DNA from: Desulfobacterales bacterium
GTDB taxonomy: Bacteria; Desulfobacterota; UBA8473
Direction of reading: 5' to 3'
Length of the DNA stretch: 64,000 nucleotides
Assembly (NCBI GenBank): GCA_016209225.1
Contig: JACQWO010000051.1
Coordinates: 1 to 64,000 of the forward strand
Shown: piece by piece, positions 43,309 to 52,478 of the stretch
Numbering within the stretch: position 1 is the stretch's first letter
How the letters are laid out: each line of letters starts with the position of its first letter
Program-made: the position numbers and the translations under genes
The notes under the pieces: model-generated
What the model saw: the letters and a program-made list of their open reading frames with translations, nothing else
Told to the model about the DNA's origin: nothing
Databases searched by the model: none

Positions 43309-44109
43309 TTATTTTTTTGTAGGTTGCTCGGATTGGTATTCCAAAAATTTCTGTCTGACGGATTCTTTATATTTTGAACTTTTGAACAGTTCTTTCCCGA
43401 TAACACGAAGATAGCCCATGATAGTCTCTAAACGCTTCATTTTGCTTTTCCCTATACGAGCACTACATACTAGTTCCATAGGTACTTCAGTTATTTTTAG
43501 TTCCAGTCTGTTTAGTTTTATTATCATTTCAATCATGCAGGCAAATCCTTTTTCCTCAATTAAGTTGGGGCCGTAAACCGAGTAGGCTGCCTTAAGCACC
43601 TCCGCATTGTAAACGCGATAAAAAGAACTATAGGTATGAACATTTCTAATGCGAAAAAGGGTTTTAACCAGGAGGTTAGCTCCATAACTCAGAATTATTC
43701 GATCCAAGGAAGTATTTAATACTTTGCCGCCGTTAGCGTAACATGAGGCCAATACGACGTCGTAACCAGTGTCTATCTTGTATAGCATTTTATCTAGTAT
43801 GCCCAGATCACTGGTATTATCTGCTTCTTTAGTAACTATAATGTCTTCAGCCTTTATTTGACTCAGGATATATTGAAAACCTGTTCTGAATACTTGACCA
43901 ACATTTTTGTTGGTGTCATGGTTTAGAATTGTAATTGGATATAATTTCTGGTAATTCTCTAATAAGGAGAGAGTACCGTCGCTGCTGCCGTCATTAACGA
44001 CGATTAATCTGTAGGGTAAATCCAACTCTTGCATTTTATTTGCAGTGAGTTTAATTAAACTAAGAATATTTTTTTCCTCGTTATATGCTGGGATGATAAA
44101 GATTATCAA
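43309..44109 (-). CDS. GT2 glycosyltransferase, polyprenyl-phosphate sugar synthase type
   Basis: 266 residues. IIFIIPAYNEEKNILSLIKL, LIVVNDGSSDGTLSLLE, KEADNTSDLGILDKM (acidic catalytic motif) and the FYRVYNAEVLKAAY segment are of the DPM1-like GT2 branch. TTG start with a strong GAGGAGG 6 nt upstream, so the non-ATG start is well supported. Likely makes the polyprenyl-phosphate sugar donor for the GT39 enzyme encoded 1 bp downstream. The nucleotide-sugar specificity is unknown. Confidence 0.87.
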   Translation of the reverse strand: MIIFIIPAYNEEKNILSLIKLTANKMQELDLPYRLIVVNDGSSDGTLSLLENYQKLYPITILNHDTNKNVGQVFRTGFQYILSQIKAEDIIVTKEADNTSDLGILDKMLYKIDTGYDVVLASCYANGGKVLNTSLDRIILSYGANLLVKTLFRIRNVHTYSSFYRVYNAEVLKAAYSVYGPNLIEEKGFACMIEMIIKLNRLELKITEVPMELVCSARIGKSKMKRLETIMGYLRVIGKELFKSSKYKESVRQKFLEYQSEQPTKK

Positions 44110-44147
44110 AAAGGCCTCCTCATTTTTAACCGCAACAGGTTAATATG

Positions 44148-45131
44148 TTAATTTGTGTTGTGTAATATCTTTCTTCGTTCTTCAATAGTTATTTGTATCG
44201 CCTCACGGAGTGAAACTTTTGGCTCATAACCTAACATTTTTTTTGCCTTAGTAAGGTCCGGTTTTCTTTTCATAATATCCTTGTATTTCCCAAAAATTTC
44301 CTCCATTGGCAAAAATTTTATTTTCAACTCTTTGCCGGTATGTGCAATCTCATGTATAAGGTAAGCACTATCAATGACACTAAGCTCTTCATCATTGCCA
44401 ATATTAACAATTTTGCCTATTGCTTCTTCCTTTTTCATAGCCAAGACGGTTCCATCGACGAGATCCGTAACATACCCCATCGATCTTGTTTGGGTTCCAT
44501 CTCCGTGGATAATAACCTCTTCGTCTTTCAATATGGCATCGATAAAGATCGGAATATGCCCTCCGCTCCAGGTAAAACTGGAGCGTGAACTGAATGAACC
44601 AAAATATCTAAGGACAACAACAGGAACACCGTAATCCTTATGATAGGCAAATACCATCTGTTCATTATATAGTTTTGATACAGCGTAGCTCCATCTTTTT
44701 ATCATACTAGGCCCTAAAAGAAGGTCACCATCTTCCCGATGGGGTATATCCGGAGACATCCCGTAAACATCAGAGGTTGAGGCAAAGATAACCTTGCTCC
44801 CCCACATCTTAGCAATTTCCAAAACGTTCTCTGTTCCCTTTCCATTTACCATGAGGGTTGCCATACTTGAATCAGCCTCTCCAACCTTCTTAACTGCTGC
44901 TAGATGAACGATTATATCGACATCTTTTCCCAGTATCTTCAGGGTTTCAAAATCCAAAACATCTACTTGATAAAATTTAAATCCGGGACCATTTACATTG
45001 CCACTTATATTTTCTAGCTTACCGAAAGACAGGTTGTCTATTCCCACTACCTCGTAGCCTTTTTCCAGAAGGGCATCCAATAAATGAGAACCGACCATTC
45101 CTGCCACACCAGTTATTAAAACTCTTTTCAA
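44148..45131 (-). CDS. NAD-dependent nucleotide-sugar epimerase/dehydratase (extended SDR)
   Basis: 327 residues. GVAGMVGSHL near 8-17 binds NAD, STSDVYG holds the catalytic Ser, and SYAVSK has Y149 and K153 intact. RYFGSFSSRSSF and GDGTQTRSMGYVTDLVDG are typical of the UDP-glucose 4-epimerase/UDP-glucuronate decarboxylase branch. Start is a TTG with GGAGGAGGAG 7 nt upstream, so it is secure. A 17-bp palindrome CTGTCAGAGTATGACAG (45211-45227) lies 80 bp upstream and could be an operator, but nothing else supports that. Substrate not assignable from sequence. Confidence 0.85.
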   Translation of the reverse strand: MKRVLITGVAGMVGSHLLDALLEKGYEVVGIDNLSFGKLENISGNVNGPGFKFYQVDVLDFETLKILGKDVDIIVHLAAVKKVGEADSSMATLMVNGKGTENVLEIAKMWGSKVIFASTSDVYGMSPDIPHREDGDLLLGPSMIKRWSYAVSKLYNEQMVFAYHKDYGVPVVVLRYFGSFSSRSSFTWSGGHIPIFIDAILKDEEVIIHGDGTQTRSMGYVTDLVDGTVLAMKKEEAIGKIVNIGNDEELSVIDSAYLIHEIAHTGKELKIKFLPMEEIFGKYKDIMKRKPDLTKAKKMLGYEPKVSLREAIQITIEERRKILHNTN

Positions 45132-45284
45132 GTTATTTCTCCTCCTCCAATCTTTTCTGAATAGACTCTATTCATATCTTATTGACATACACTATTCTCT
45201 GGTATCTTTCCTGTCAGAGTATGACAGAGCATAATAAAATTTTCTGCTTTTTAAGGGGTCATTTCAGTCAAACATGAATCTAAC

Positions 45285-46553
45285 CTACAGGATGACAAAG
45301 TTTATTTCAGAAGAAGGCCCTTTCACTCCCAGGCTGTTGACTGACTGAATCTGTATTTTGTTTTGCCCTCGGTGGATATTCCAGACCACTGTAGAATTTG
45401 TCTGCTTAATTAGCTTTTTGTTATCAACTCTTATAATGTAATGGGAAAAATTTGGAGTAAATGTACTTAAAAACAAGTGTATTCGATCTTTAGAACTCTG
45501 TTCTTTTATTATATTTAATGAAGTTACATTCAAAGGGAAATACAACTTCTCTTTATTTCCCGTTTCCCTAGCCACAAGTATATTATTCGAAGTATATTTA
45601 TCTTTCCATTCCAAACCATTCATAATAGAGTTCGCTTTGGGATGCCAGTGGGGATATTTCTTTGAAAACCAATCGTTTCTCATGCGAACATAGAACTCAT
45701 GATAAAAAGGTAATAACTCCTTTTTCTTTTTTTCGTCAGTCACTTTTTTCTCAGGTCCAACCAGCATTTGAACTTCATCCCATTTCCCTCTTACCCATAA
45801 ATCGTGTAATTCCAGGGCATTTAGGGGAATCTTGTTTTTTACATAGTGAAGATTATTGTCAACATCCATTACTACCCATTTAGTAAATTCATTAGACCAT
45901 ACTTCCGTTACCATATGTCCTTTAAAAAGTCCCACATAACGGGATTGCAGTCCGATACTAAGTGCACATTGTACAAAAGTGGTTGAATATTCACTGCAAA
46001 AGAATCTCTCCCCCTTTTCTGCCCGACTCAATATATCCAGTGCATCAAAATTATAAGAAACATTTTGGGGTACACCGTGTTCCCATCGATTTTTAACCCA
46101 ATTTCTGAGGAATAAAATCCTTTCAAACTCCCCTTCTATACCATCAGTCAATTTCCCCAATTGGTATTTCTCTCTTAATGTTATCAATTTTTTAGAGTCA
46201 AAAGGTTGATAGTCAAAATTTGCGGCATACCGGGAAGGTGCATTATTGATGTACTGGATAATATTTGCGTTTGATTTGCCCTTCAGGAAAGCAATTAGTT
46301 CTTTTCCCTTTCCTTGACTATTAAATAAGAACGGTTGTGTATCTTTGGGTCCAAAATAAATATGACCTTCCCCATCAAATCCCGGGTTATATATATAGTT
46401 AACAAAAAAGGCTCCCAGTTCAGCCGCTGTCCTTTTTGACAAATTAACCAAAACACTTTTTGAAGCTTCCCTTTCATTTATCTTTGTAAGAACTAAGATT
46501 AGAACAAGGATGAAGACAGCTAAAATTGTCCCTCTTAGGATATATTTTTTCAT
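45285..46553 (-). CDS. Transglutaminase-like protein with membrane anchor, catalytic triad intact
   Basis: 422 residues. Residues 1-24 are a signal anchor (YILRGTILAVFILVLILVLT), so the bulk is periplasmic. The transglutaminase core has C186 in RFFCSEYSTTF, H213 in FKGHMVTEVW and D230 in KWVVMDVDNN, an intact Cys-His-Asp triad. The C-terminal ~100 residues form a beta-rich domain (FTPNFSHYIIRVDNKKL...NKIQIQSVNSLG) resembling an Ig-like module. The paired gene at 27582-28307 shares the fold but lacks the Cys. Could crosslink, cleave or transfer amides on envelope components; no substrate can be read. Confidence 0.75.
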   Translation of the reverse strand: MKKYILRGTILAVFILVLILVLTKINEREASKSVLVNLSKRTAAELGAFFVNYIYNPGFDGEGHIYFGPKDTQPFLFNSQGKGKELIAFLKGKSNANIIQYINNAPSRYAANFDYQPFDSKKLITLREKYQLGKLTDGIEGEFERILFLRNWVKNRWEHGVPQNVSYNFDALDILSRAEKGERFFCSEYSTTFVQCALSIGLQSRYVGLFKGHMVTEVWSNEFTKWVVMDVDNNLHYVKNKIPLNALELHDLWVRGKWDEVQMLVGPEKKVTDEKKKKELLPFYHEFYVRMRNDWFSKKYPHWHPKANSIMNGLEWKDKYTSNNILVARETGNKEKLYFPLNVTSLNIIKEQSSKDRIHLFLSTFTPNFSHYIIRVDNKKLIKQTNSTVVWNIHRGQNKIQIQSVNSLGVKGPSSEINFVIL

Positions 46554-46615
46554 GTTCTCCGTCTTTCGAGCATATTAAAATAAAAATCATGGAGATCAAC
46601 AGGAACGCCCAATTT

Positions 46616-47788
46616 TTATCTCGGTAATCTACCATTCTTGTTGGAGATTTTTTGAGTAATCAGATTATCATAGAGAGCTTCCAGTTTACTTAAATAATGG
46701 TGAGAGAGAAAGTGTTCTTGTATTCTTTCACGGGCTTTAGTGCCCATTTTGCTGCGAAGGTCATTATTGCTATTCAGGATGAGGATCTTTTCGCAAATGG
46801 ATTTTGAATTTCCCGGAGGGACTAAGAAACCGGTCTCGCCATCCAAGACCAGTTCAGGAACACCGCTAACTGAAGAGGCAACAACCGGAAGCCCCATGTA
46901 CATAGCCTCCACCAGTACCCTGGGAAATCCTTCCTGGAGCGAGGAAAGCACAAAGACATCCATTAGTTTCATAAGCTCAGGTATATCTTTTCTTGCTCCC
47001 ATAAAAACAAAAAAATCAGTCAGGTTTTCTTTTTGAACCAGATCTTCAAGGTCTTTCTTGCTTGAACCTTCACCAACGATAAGTACCTTACAATCAGGCA
47101 TTTGAGGGCAGAAATTTCTTGCTGCCTCTATAAGAAATTTATGACCCTTTTTGGGGATGATTGACCCTACTGTTCCTATAATAAATTGATCTGCCGAAAA
47201 CCCATATCGTCTTCGAAGTTCTGATTTTGGTGATGAAATACTAAATCTATCTTCATCCACGCCATTATATATTAGGTAAAATTTTTCAAAAGGGATATTT
47301 TCCTGCATTATGGTAAAATTCAAGACTGACATGGAACAGACTATGATTTTATCCGTAAATCGAGCAAGAAGCCTGTCAATCCAGACATGATATATTCTTT
47401 TTTCATAATACATGCTTCTTTCTTCAGTAATAATTATAGGGATTTTGCGTGTTAATGCCGCAATTCGGCCAAAGAAATTGGCATAAAAAAGGGATGTGTG
47501 TAAAATGTCTACCTCTAACTTGCGGAGAATGCAAAACACTTTCCAGATGAGAATAGTATTGAAAAGGCGCGGTGTTGAATTCAGATATATCACCTTGATT
47601 CCCAACCTCTCAATCTCTTCCCCAATTGGCCCCTTTTTTTCCATGCACAGCACTGTGCATTGGAATCGCTCTCTATTGATATGTCTGAGGGTTGTGAGGA
47701 GTCCTACCTCTGCACCGCCATAATCCAGGTGCCAGTAAAGAAAGAGGACTTTGATTTTTTGGGGTACTTCAATTTCAAGATTCAACAA
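46616..47788 (-). CDS. Glycosyltransferase GT4 (GT-B fold)
   Basis: 390 residues. KVLFLYWHLDYGGAEVGLLT is the usual GT4 N-terminal strand with a Gly-Gly-Ala-Glu acceptor loop, FIIGTVGSIIPKKGHKFLIEA opens the donor domain, and SLQEGFPRVLVEAMYMGLPVVASSVSGVPELV has the E-x7-E motif. TTG start (two in tandem at 47788) with no clear Shine-Dalgarno; 19 bp separates it from the upstream methyltransferase stop. Soluble or peripheral membrane enzyme adding a hexose-type sugar to a growing repeat unit. Confidence 0.87.
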   Translation of the reverse strand: MLNLEIEVPQKIKVLFLYWHLDYGGAEVGLLTTLRHINRERFQCTVLCMEKKGPIGEEIERLGIKVIYLNSTPRLFNTILIWKVFCILRKLEVDILHTSLFYANFFGRIAALTRKIPIIITEERSMYYEKRIYHVWIDRLLARFTDKIIVCSMSVLNFTIMQENIPFEKFYLIYNGVDEDRFSISSPKSELRRRYGFSADQFIIGTVGSIIPKKGHKFLIEAARNFCPQMPDCKVLIVGEGSSKKDLEDLVQKENLTDFFVFMGARKDIPELMKLMDVFVLSSLQEGFPRVLVEAMYMGLPVVASSVSGVPELVLDGETGFLVPPGNSKSICEKILILNSNNDLRSKMGTKARERIQEHFLSHHYLSKLEALYDNLITQKISNKNGRLPR

Positions 47789-47807
47789 ATATAGACACTC
47801 TGGAGGA

Positions 47808-48716
47808 TCAACCTTTTCTGAGAATAAGGCTGAATGATGGTGCAGAAGCGGGGAAGACTATCCTATTATAGAGCCGAAACAATCTCCACAGTATTCCCGC
47901 TCCATTAGGAGATCCTTGACTATAATGATACCTGATCTGTTCTATGCTGTATCCTTTGGAAAATCTTTCTTTAATTTCTTGGATTGCAAACCCCTTAGAA
48001 TAATCAATCTTACTGCCCGAATTAGGTGAATGTATATCTACATGTCCCAGAATTGTCTCATGGGGTAAGGGTTCTGTGATAAGCCCTTTATTTAATAATA
48101 TTTCATTAACTCCGTTACATACTTTGCTGTAATCACCTTTTTCTGTTTTTGATATCTGAGCATCCCTTGAAAAAAGTTTATTGATTTTGTGGAGTGTTCT
48201 GTATGCAAAGGAGACCGCTCGATTTGTCCAGAATCTTTTATTTGGTTCATGCCCAATAATCAAAATGCCTCCAGGAGTCAAAACTCTGTGTGCCTCCTCA
48301 AAAAAGGATTCAGCATTTGGAAAATGGTGAAGCGCAGCGTTACAAATAACTAAATCGAATCGCTCTGATTTGAATGAAAGCTGTTCCGAATCACATACAG
48401 AGTAGCGCAAAAAACCTTTGTTGCATAGATCTGGACAATTTCTAACAGCATTAAGCATTGAAAAAGAGAGGTCTATGCACAGATACTGGGGTGAATAATG
48501 AAAGGATGTTAATACCCGTGGGACAAGACCGGTTCCTGTGCCAACCTCCAAAATTCTCACATTATCGGGCTGATTTTCTCGGAAAAAATGCTGAAAAAAA
48601 CCCCGATACAGATGGCTCTCTTCTCTAATCCTAACTGAGTGCCTAAAGTCGAAATAGTTGGCTTCGATATCGTGAAAATATCTGTTTATTTTTTTGATAA
48701 ATATAGATTTTTCCAT
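47808..48716 (-). CDS. Class I SAM-dependent methyltransferase
   Basis: 302 residues. RILEVGTGTGLVPRVL near 54-69 is motif I, LCIDLSFSML the strand-2 region, DLVICNAALHHFPNAESFFE and RVLTPGGILIIGHEPN motif II/III as in Methyltransf_11. A ~130-residue C-terminal part follows, longer than the minimal fold, with IDYSKGFAIQEIKERF. The start lies 3 bp after the GT2 gene stop, so the two are co-translated; it may methylate the sugar just added. Acceptor unknown. Confidence 0.83.
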   Translation of the reverse strand: MEKSIFIKKINRYFHDIEANYFDFRHSVRIREESHLYRGFFQHFFRENQPDNVRILEVGTGTGLVPRVLTSFHYSPQYLCIDLSFSMLNAVRNCPDLCNKGFLRYSVCDSEQLSFKSERFDLVICNAALHHFPNAESFFEEAHRVLTPGGILIIGHEPNKRFWTNRAVSFAYRTLHKINKLFSRDAQISKTEKGDYSKVCNGVNEILLNKGLITEPLPHETILGHVDIHSPNSGSKIDYSKGFAIQEIKERFSKGYSIEQIRYHYSQGSPNGAGILWRLFRLYNRIVFPASAPSFSLILRKG

Positions 48717-48719
48717 TCC

Positions 48720-49688
48720 TCAGTAGCGTTTTAATATTGTATTTATTATAAGCTTGTACCCTGTACAGCCAAAAAACGTCACTAAAAGCTTCTTTATCAT
48801 GACATTCCTGCTTCCAAAGTAATTAATACTCTTCTCGAAACTAACAATTGCTTCCTTGCGATCCCCACGCAGAGCATAATAATTCCCAAGTTCAGAGAGG
48901 AGATTCCCCCTTTTTTTCTGAAAAATATCCTTATTTTGAGTGAATATCTCAGGCCTTTTTTTCTCCCAATATTTAAGAATGGTGAAAGCCTCTTTCACAT
49001 AAATATGTACGTTGTGACTGAAGTTGCCCTGATGAATTCTATAAATGGCAAGGGGCTCATTTACATAATCAAGTTCATATTTTTCTGCCACCCTTAGGAA
49101 AAGTTCCAAGTCTAACCCTATCTTAAATTCTTTTTTAAAATACCCTATCTCTTCAAATATTTCCCTTTTTATTATTACTGTCAATTGCGGAATGAAATTG
49201 GAAGTTTCTGAGAGTAGTAGTAGTTTCTCAAAAACAATGCCTTTATGCGGAGAACAATTTTCGAAATATGTCCTTTTATTCTTTTTACCATTTTTCAATA
49301 TATAAGAGTCAGAGTAAACTAAGCCAACTTTACTATTTGAATCCAACACCTTAATCTGTTTTTCAAGCTTTTCAGGCAACCACATATCATCGCAATCCAG
49401 AAATGCTATGTATTCTCCTCTTGCTTTTTCAACAGCCAAATTCCTGGCGTTACCAAGAGGAACCGTTTTATCTCCTCTAAAATACTGCAATTTGTCATCA
49501 TAGCTTTTTGCAATTTCACCGCTGCTGTCTGTGGAGGAATTGTCCCAAAAGATAATCTCCCAATCTCGATATGTTTGTGCATAGACAGAATCAATAGCTT
49601 TTCTAAGATGCTTTTCACAGTTAAGGCAGTTCATGATTACACTTACTTTTGGGATATTGGTTGAGTTATTGAGTGGTTGAGTAGCCAT
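48720..49688 (-). CDS. GT2 glycosyltransferase
   Basis: 322 residues. VSVIMNCLNCEKHLRKAIDS starts the GT-A domain, WEIIFWDNSSTDSSGEIAKS and AFLDCDDMWLPEKLE (DDxD-like metal motif) are GT2 signatures, and YRIHQGNFSHN is the conserved C-terminal region of the subgroup. The last ~80 residues (LLSELGNYYALRGDRKEAIV...) resemble one tetratricopeptide-like helical pair. Soluble or peripheral. 58 bp downstream of the RmlC-like gene, so in the same unit as the CDP-deoxyhexose genes. Confidence 0.85.
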   Translation of the reverse strand: MATQPLNNSTNIPKVSVIMNCLNCEKHLRKAIDSVYAQTYRDWEIIFWDNSSTDSSGEIAKSYDDKLQYFRGDKTVPLGNARNLAVEKARGEYIAFLDCDDMWLPEKLEKQIKVLDSNSKVGLVYSDSYILKNGKKNKRTYFENCSPHKGIVFEKLLLLSETSNFIPQLTVIIKREIFEEIGYFKKEFKIGLDLELFLRVAEKYELDYVNEPLAIYRIHQGNFSHNVHIYVKEAFTILKYWEKKRPEIFTQNKDIFQKKRGNLLSELGNYYALRGDRKEAIVSFEKSINYFGSRNVMIKKLLVTFFGCTGYKLIINTILKRY

Positions 49689-49746
49689 GGTATCTTCGGA
49701 CTATACTTTCTGTGTATTAGCTATTGGAAGAATGAACAGGAGGGTC

Positions 49747-50217
49747 TCACCTCCATCGGTATGGTATATTGCTGTCTTCTGTGTCTTTTTTTTCCAATTC
49801 TTGTGGGTCATGAGGCAGATCACTGCAATTTGCCACGAGGGAGGGCATTGTAGTCAGACCTTGAAATCCATACCACACCATAGGGGGAATGCGCACCAAA
49901 AAGTAATGATCTGGTCTGCCAAGGGTAAATTCACCAACCTCGCCATGGGTTGGCGATGCTATACGATCATCGTAGATCACCAATAGTATTTGCCCCACAG
50001 GCACGGCAAAATGCTGTGTCATAGCTTTATGCCGCTTCCATGCTTTAATCATACCAGGATTAACCAGGGAAAAGTAAACTTCTCCAAACCTGGAAAATAT
50101 AGGAGAATCTTCCCTCAACATGTGAAGCACCGCACCCTTCTTATTCTCGATCTGCTTTAGGTTTTGGATCAGCACCCCTTGAATCTTAGAATCAGTAGAC
50201 CCGATCAAGCTGTCCAT
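49747..50217 (-). CDS. RmlC-like cupin epimerase, CDP-sugar module, catalytic Tyr not evident
   Basis: 156 residues of the dTDP-4-dehydrorhamnose 3,5-epimerase superfamily, short form. A His in IKAWKRHKAMTQHFAV corresponds to the base His, and PPMVWYGFQGL to the HGF region. In the family's YxxT-like strand, where the catalytic Tyr sits, the sequence reads PSLVANCSDLPHDPQE, with no Tyr at the expected position. RfbG upstream overlaps by 13 bp. It probably epimerises one centre of CDP-4-keto-6-deoxyglucose or has another cupin role. Confidence 0.72.
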   Translation of the reverse strand: MDSLIGSTDSKIQGVLIQNLKQIENKKGAVLHMLREDSPIFSRFGEVYFSLVNPGMIKAWKRHKAMTQHFAVPVGQILLVIYDDRIASPTHGEVGEFTLGRPDHYFLVRIPPMVWYGFQGLTTMPSLVANCSDLPHDPQELEKKDTEDSNIPYRWR

Positions 50218-51344
50218 CTCAGTCCCTCTGCAGACGCTTTAGCCGTATATTCTTCGATTTGCTGACACGTCAAATCATACATGGGGCCATTTCCTTTTCC
50301 ATAATAAGTTCTGTACCATTCGCTGACAAGGCGGATTGTCTCGAAAAATGAAAGGATCGATCGCCATTTCAAAAGGTTCAATGCCTTGTCACAGCAGAGC
50401 ATTAGCAACCTAGATTCCTTCTGTTCGCTGTGTTTAGTCGGCTCTATTTGCCATGCTGCTCCGGGCCAGTATTCTGACATTATAGAAATGAGTTCTTCAA
50501 CAGATTGATTGACATTGGCAGAAGGACCGAAATTGAAAGCTTCGCCATGTATTGAACTCTCCTTCTCCCATAGCATAGTACCCAACCATAAATATCCACT
50601 AATAGGCTCCATTACATGCTGCCATGGTCTTATAGCGTCAGGACTACGGACCGTAAGTTCACGTCCTTCCGACCATGCTCGTATACAATCAGGTACAATT
50701 CGACCTTCAGCCCAATCTCCTCCGCCTATCACATTACCTGCCCTTGCTGAGGCTATGTTTGCCCTTTTCTCCCTATTAAAATAGCATTTACAATAGGAAT
50801 TTATTGCTATTTCAGCACAACCCTTCGAGGCACTATAAGGATCATCACCCCCCAATTGGTCATTTTCCCTATATCCCCAGATCCATTCTACGTTCTTATA
50901 ACATTTATCACTTGTAATGATCACAGCCACCTGAACACATTCGCTTTGCCTGATGCATTCCAGGACGTTAACTGTCCCTCCCAGATTGGTGTCAAAGGTT
51001 AGCTTAGGCTCGTCATAAGCACGTCGAACAATTGGTTGGGCAGCAAGATGGAAAACTATCTGCGGCTGGAAATCATTAAACACCTGCTTGAGTTCGTGAA
51101 AGTTGCAAATATCTCCCTCGTGATGTTCAACCAGATGTCTTAAACCCAGTACTTCAAAATTGCAAGGTTCCGAAGGAAGATATGCTGAAAATCCCGCCAC
51201 CTTTGCCCCAAGCTGTAAAAGCCACAACGAGAGCCATGAGCCTTTGAATCCTGTGTGACCAGTTACGAGAACACGCTTGCCGCGATACATACCATTAAAA
51301 GGGCGAAGGGGTGAATGGGAGAATCGGTAATTTGAATTCATCAT
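50205..51344 (-). CDS. rfbG: CDP-glucose 4,6-dehydratase (RfbG)
   Basis: 379 residues from the ATG at 51344, which follows GAGGG by ~7 nt. The frame opens 17 codons earlier, in sequence shared with the preceding pseudogene. RVLVTGHTGFKGSWLSLWLL near 24-43 is the signature of RfbG, distinct from other SDR dehydratases; SDKCYKNVEWIWGYRE and DPYSASKGCAEI (YxxxK) are present. It converts CDP-glucose to CDP-4-keto-6-deoxyglucose with NAD+. Substrate comes from RfbF encoded at 51704-52477. It gives a CDP-sugar branch for the RmlC-like and SDR enzymes nearby. Confidence 0.93.
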   Translation of the reverse strand: MMNSNYRFSHSPLRPFNGMYRGKRVLVTGHTGFKGSWLSLWLLQLGAKVAGFSAYLPSEPCNFEVLGLRHLVEHHEGDICNFHELKQVFNDFQPQIVFHLAAQPIVRRAYDEPKLTFDTNLGGTVNVLECIRQSECVQVAVIITSDKCYKNVEWIWGYRENDQLGGDDPYSASKGCAEIAINSYCKCYFNREKRANIASARAGNVIGGGDWAEGRIVPDCIRAWSEGRELTVRSPDAIRPWQHVMEPISGYLWLGTMLWEKESSIHGEAFNFGPSANVNQSVEELISIMSEYWPGAAWQIEPTKHSEQKESRLLMLCCDKALNLLKWRSILSFFETIRLVSEWYRTYYGKGNGPMYDLTCQQIEEYTAKASAEGLRWTA

Positions 51345-51671
51345 TTGGTATCCCTCGAAGGTGTGAACTTGTGAAGTTGAGAGGGGGTGAAACAAAAGGT
51401 ATCAGCCTTCATTTCCATGTTGTTCAACATAGCCAATATGTGTTCATATTTTTGATTGAGTTCGTTAAACTTGTTTTCGCCAATGTACTCACATGCATAA
51501 CAGAAGTCCAACCAAGTTTGTGTTTCAGAAGCCTCCTGCATGGCATCTGTCAACTTGTTTTTAAACTTCTTCCTGCGGAAACCCTTTGGTAATTTGAAAT
51601 GTCTCCATTGCTGTTTCAAAAGCTAACTTATAAACTTCCAAATCCCTTACATTTTTTATCTTCCCACTCAC
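51341..51671 (-). pseudogene. Four-helix-bundle (S23/IVP-type) protein gene with internal deletion
   Basis: The 5' part reads VRDLEVYKLAFETAMETFQI then TKGFPQEE in the frame starting at GTG 51671 (preceded by a GGGGGGAAG). At about 51570 the frame breaks; the 3' part, KKFKNKLTDAMQEASETQTWL onward to 51341, is the C-terminal half of the same family (four-helix bundle, related to 23S rRNA intervening-sequence proteins). The ~40 residues normally between YSLTDQIRRSS and AEGW are gone, so this is a broken gene. It sits between RfbF and RfbG and probably arrived with a module. Confidence 0.75.
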
Positions 51672-51703
51672 CTTCCCCCCTTCGCAATATCTCATCTTCT
51701 ATA

Positions 51704-52477
51704 TTAATCCCGCCACACCTTCCACGGAGCTTTCCCACTGTCCCACAGTTCCGTAAGCAGAAGATAATCCCGGTAAGTATCCATACACTGCCAGAACCCG
51801 TTGTGTTTATACATTGCGAGATTACCTTCTTGAGCAATCTGTTTGATCGGCTGTTCCTCGAACTCAACATCACCCTCAATATGGTCCAAAACAGCCCGCT
51901 CCAAGACAAAAAAGCCGGCATTCATATAGCCTTCAAGTTGTTTTTTCTCATTCCAGTCAATTATCCTGCCATTTTTATCACGTTCTACAGTGGCAAACCG
52001 GGAAATGGGATGTACCCCCGTAAATGTGGCCAGTGCTCCCTGGTGCTCATGATAAGCGATGAGGTCCCGGATATCCACATCGGACACCCCGTCTCCATAG
52101 GTAACCATAAACCGTTTACCATCCAGATAAGGCTCTACCATTTTTATACGTCCACCCTTCTTGGTCTCGAGGCCTGTATAGGCCAAAGTAACATTCCAAT
52201 CCTCATCGTGGCTGTTGTGGCATAGGATCTGATGATCCGAAGCCAGTGATACGGTGATATCGCTATTCATATAGCGATAGTTTAAAAAATATTCCCTGAT
52301 TACCTGATGTTTATAACCCATGCATAATATAAAGTCTTTGAACCCATAGTGGCTGTATAGTTTCATAATATGCCAAAGAACCGGGCGGTCGCCAATCTCC
52401 ACCATTGGTTTAGGCTTGTATTCGGTTTCTTCTCTGAGACGAGTTCCCTTGCCCCCACACAAGATGACTACTTTCAT
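51704..52477 (-). CDS. rfbF: Glucose-1-phosphate cytidylyltransferase (RfbF)
   Basis: 257 residues. VILCGGKGTRLREETEYKPK (nucleotide-binding loop with the PKPM Lys) starts the protein; DITVSLASDHQ, YGDGVSDVDIRDL (metal-binding GD) and NAGFFVLERAVLDHI match the RfbF family closely. It makes CDP-glucose from CTP and glucose 1-phosphate, a substrate of RfbG encoded further down the transcript. The stop of the upstream SDR and this ATG are 1 bp apart (TAAAATG), so translation is coupled. Full length for the family. Confidence 0.95.
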   Translation of the reverse strand: MKVVILCGGKGTRLREETEYKPKPMVEIGDRPVLWHIMKLYSHYGFKDFILCMGYKHQVIREYFLNYRYMNSDITVSLASDHQILCHNSHDEDWNVTLAYTGLETKKGGRIKMVEPYLDGKRFMVTYGDGVSDVDIRDLIAYHEHQGALATFTGVHPISRFATVERDKNGRIIDWNEKKQLEGYMNAGFFVLERAVLDHIEGDVEFEEQPIKQIAQEGNLAMYKHNGFWQCMDTYRDYLLLTELWDSGKAPWKVWRD

Positions 52478-52478
52478 T

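Noticed and set aside
45211..45227. 17-bp palindrome CTGTCAGAGTATGACAG
   Set aside because: 6-bp stem with no T-tract and no recognisable promoter beside it; could be an operator but nothing else supports it.
51599..52225. 208-residue plus-strand ORF
   Set aside because: Antisense shadow of rfbF, which has full family motifs on the minus strand.
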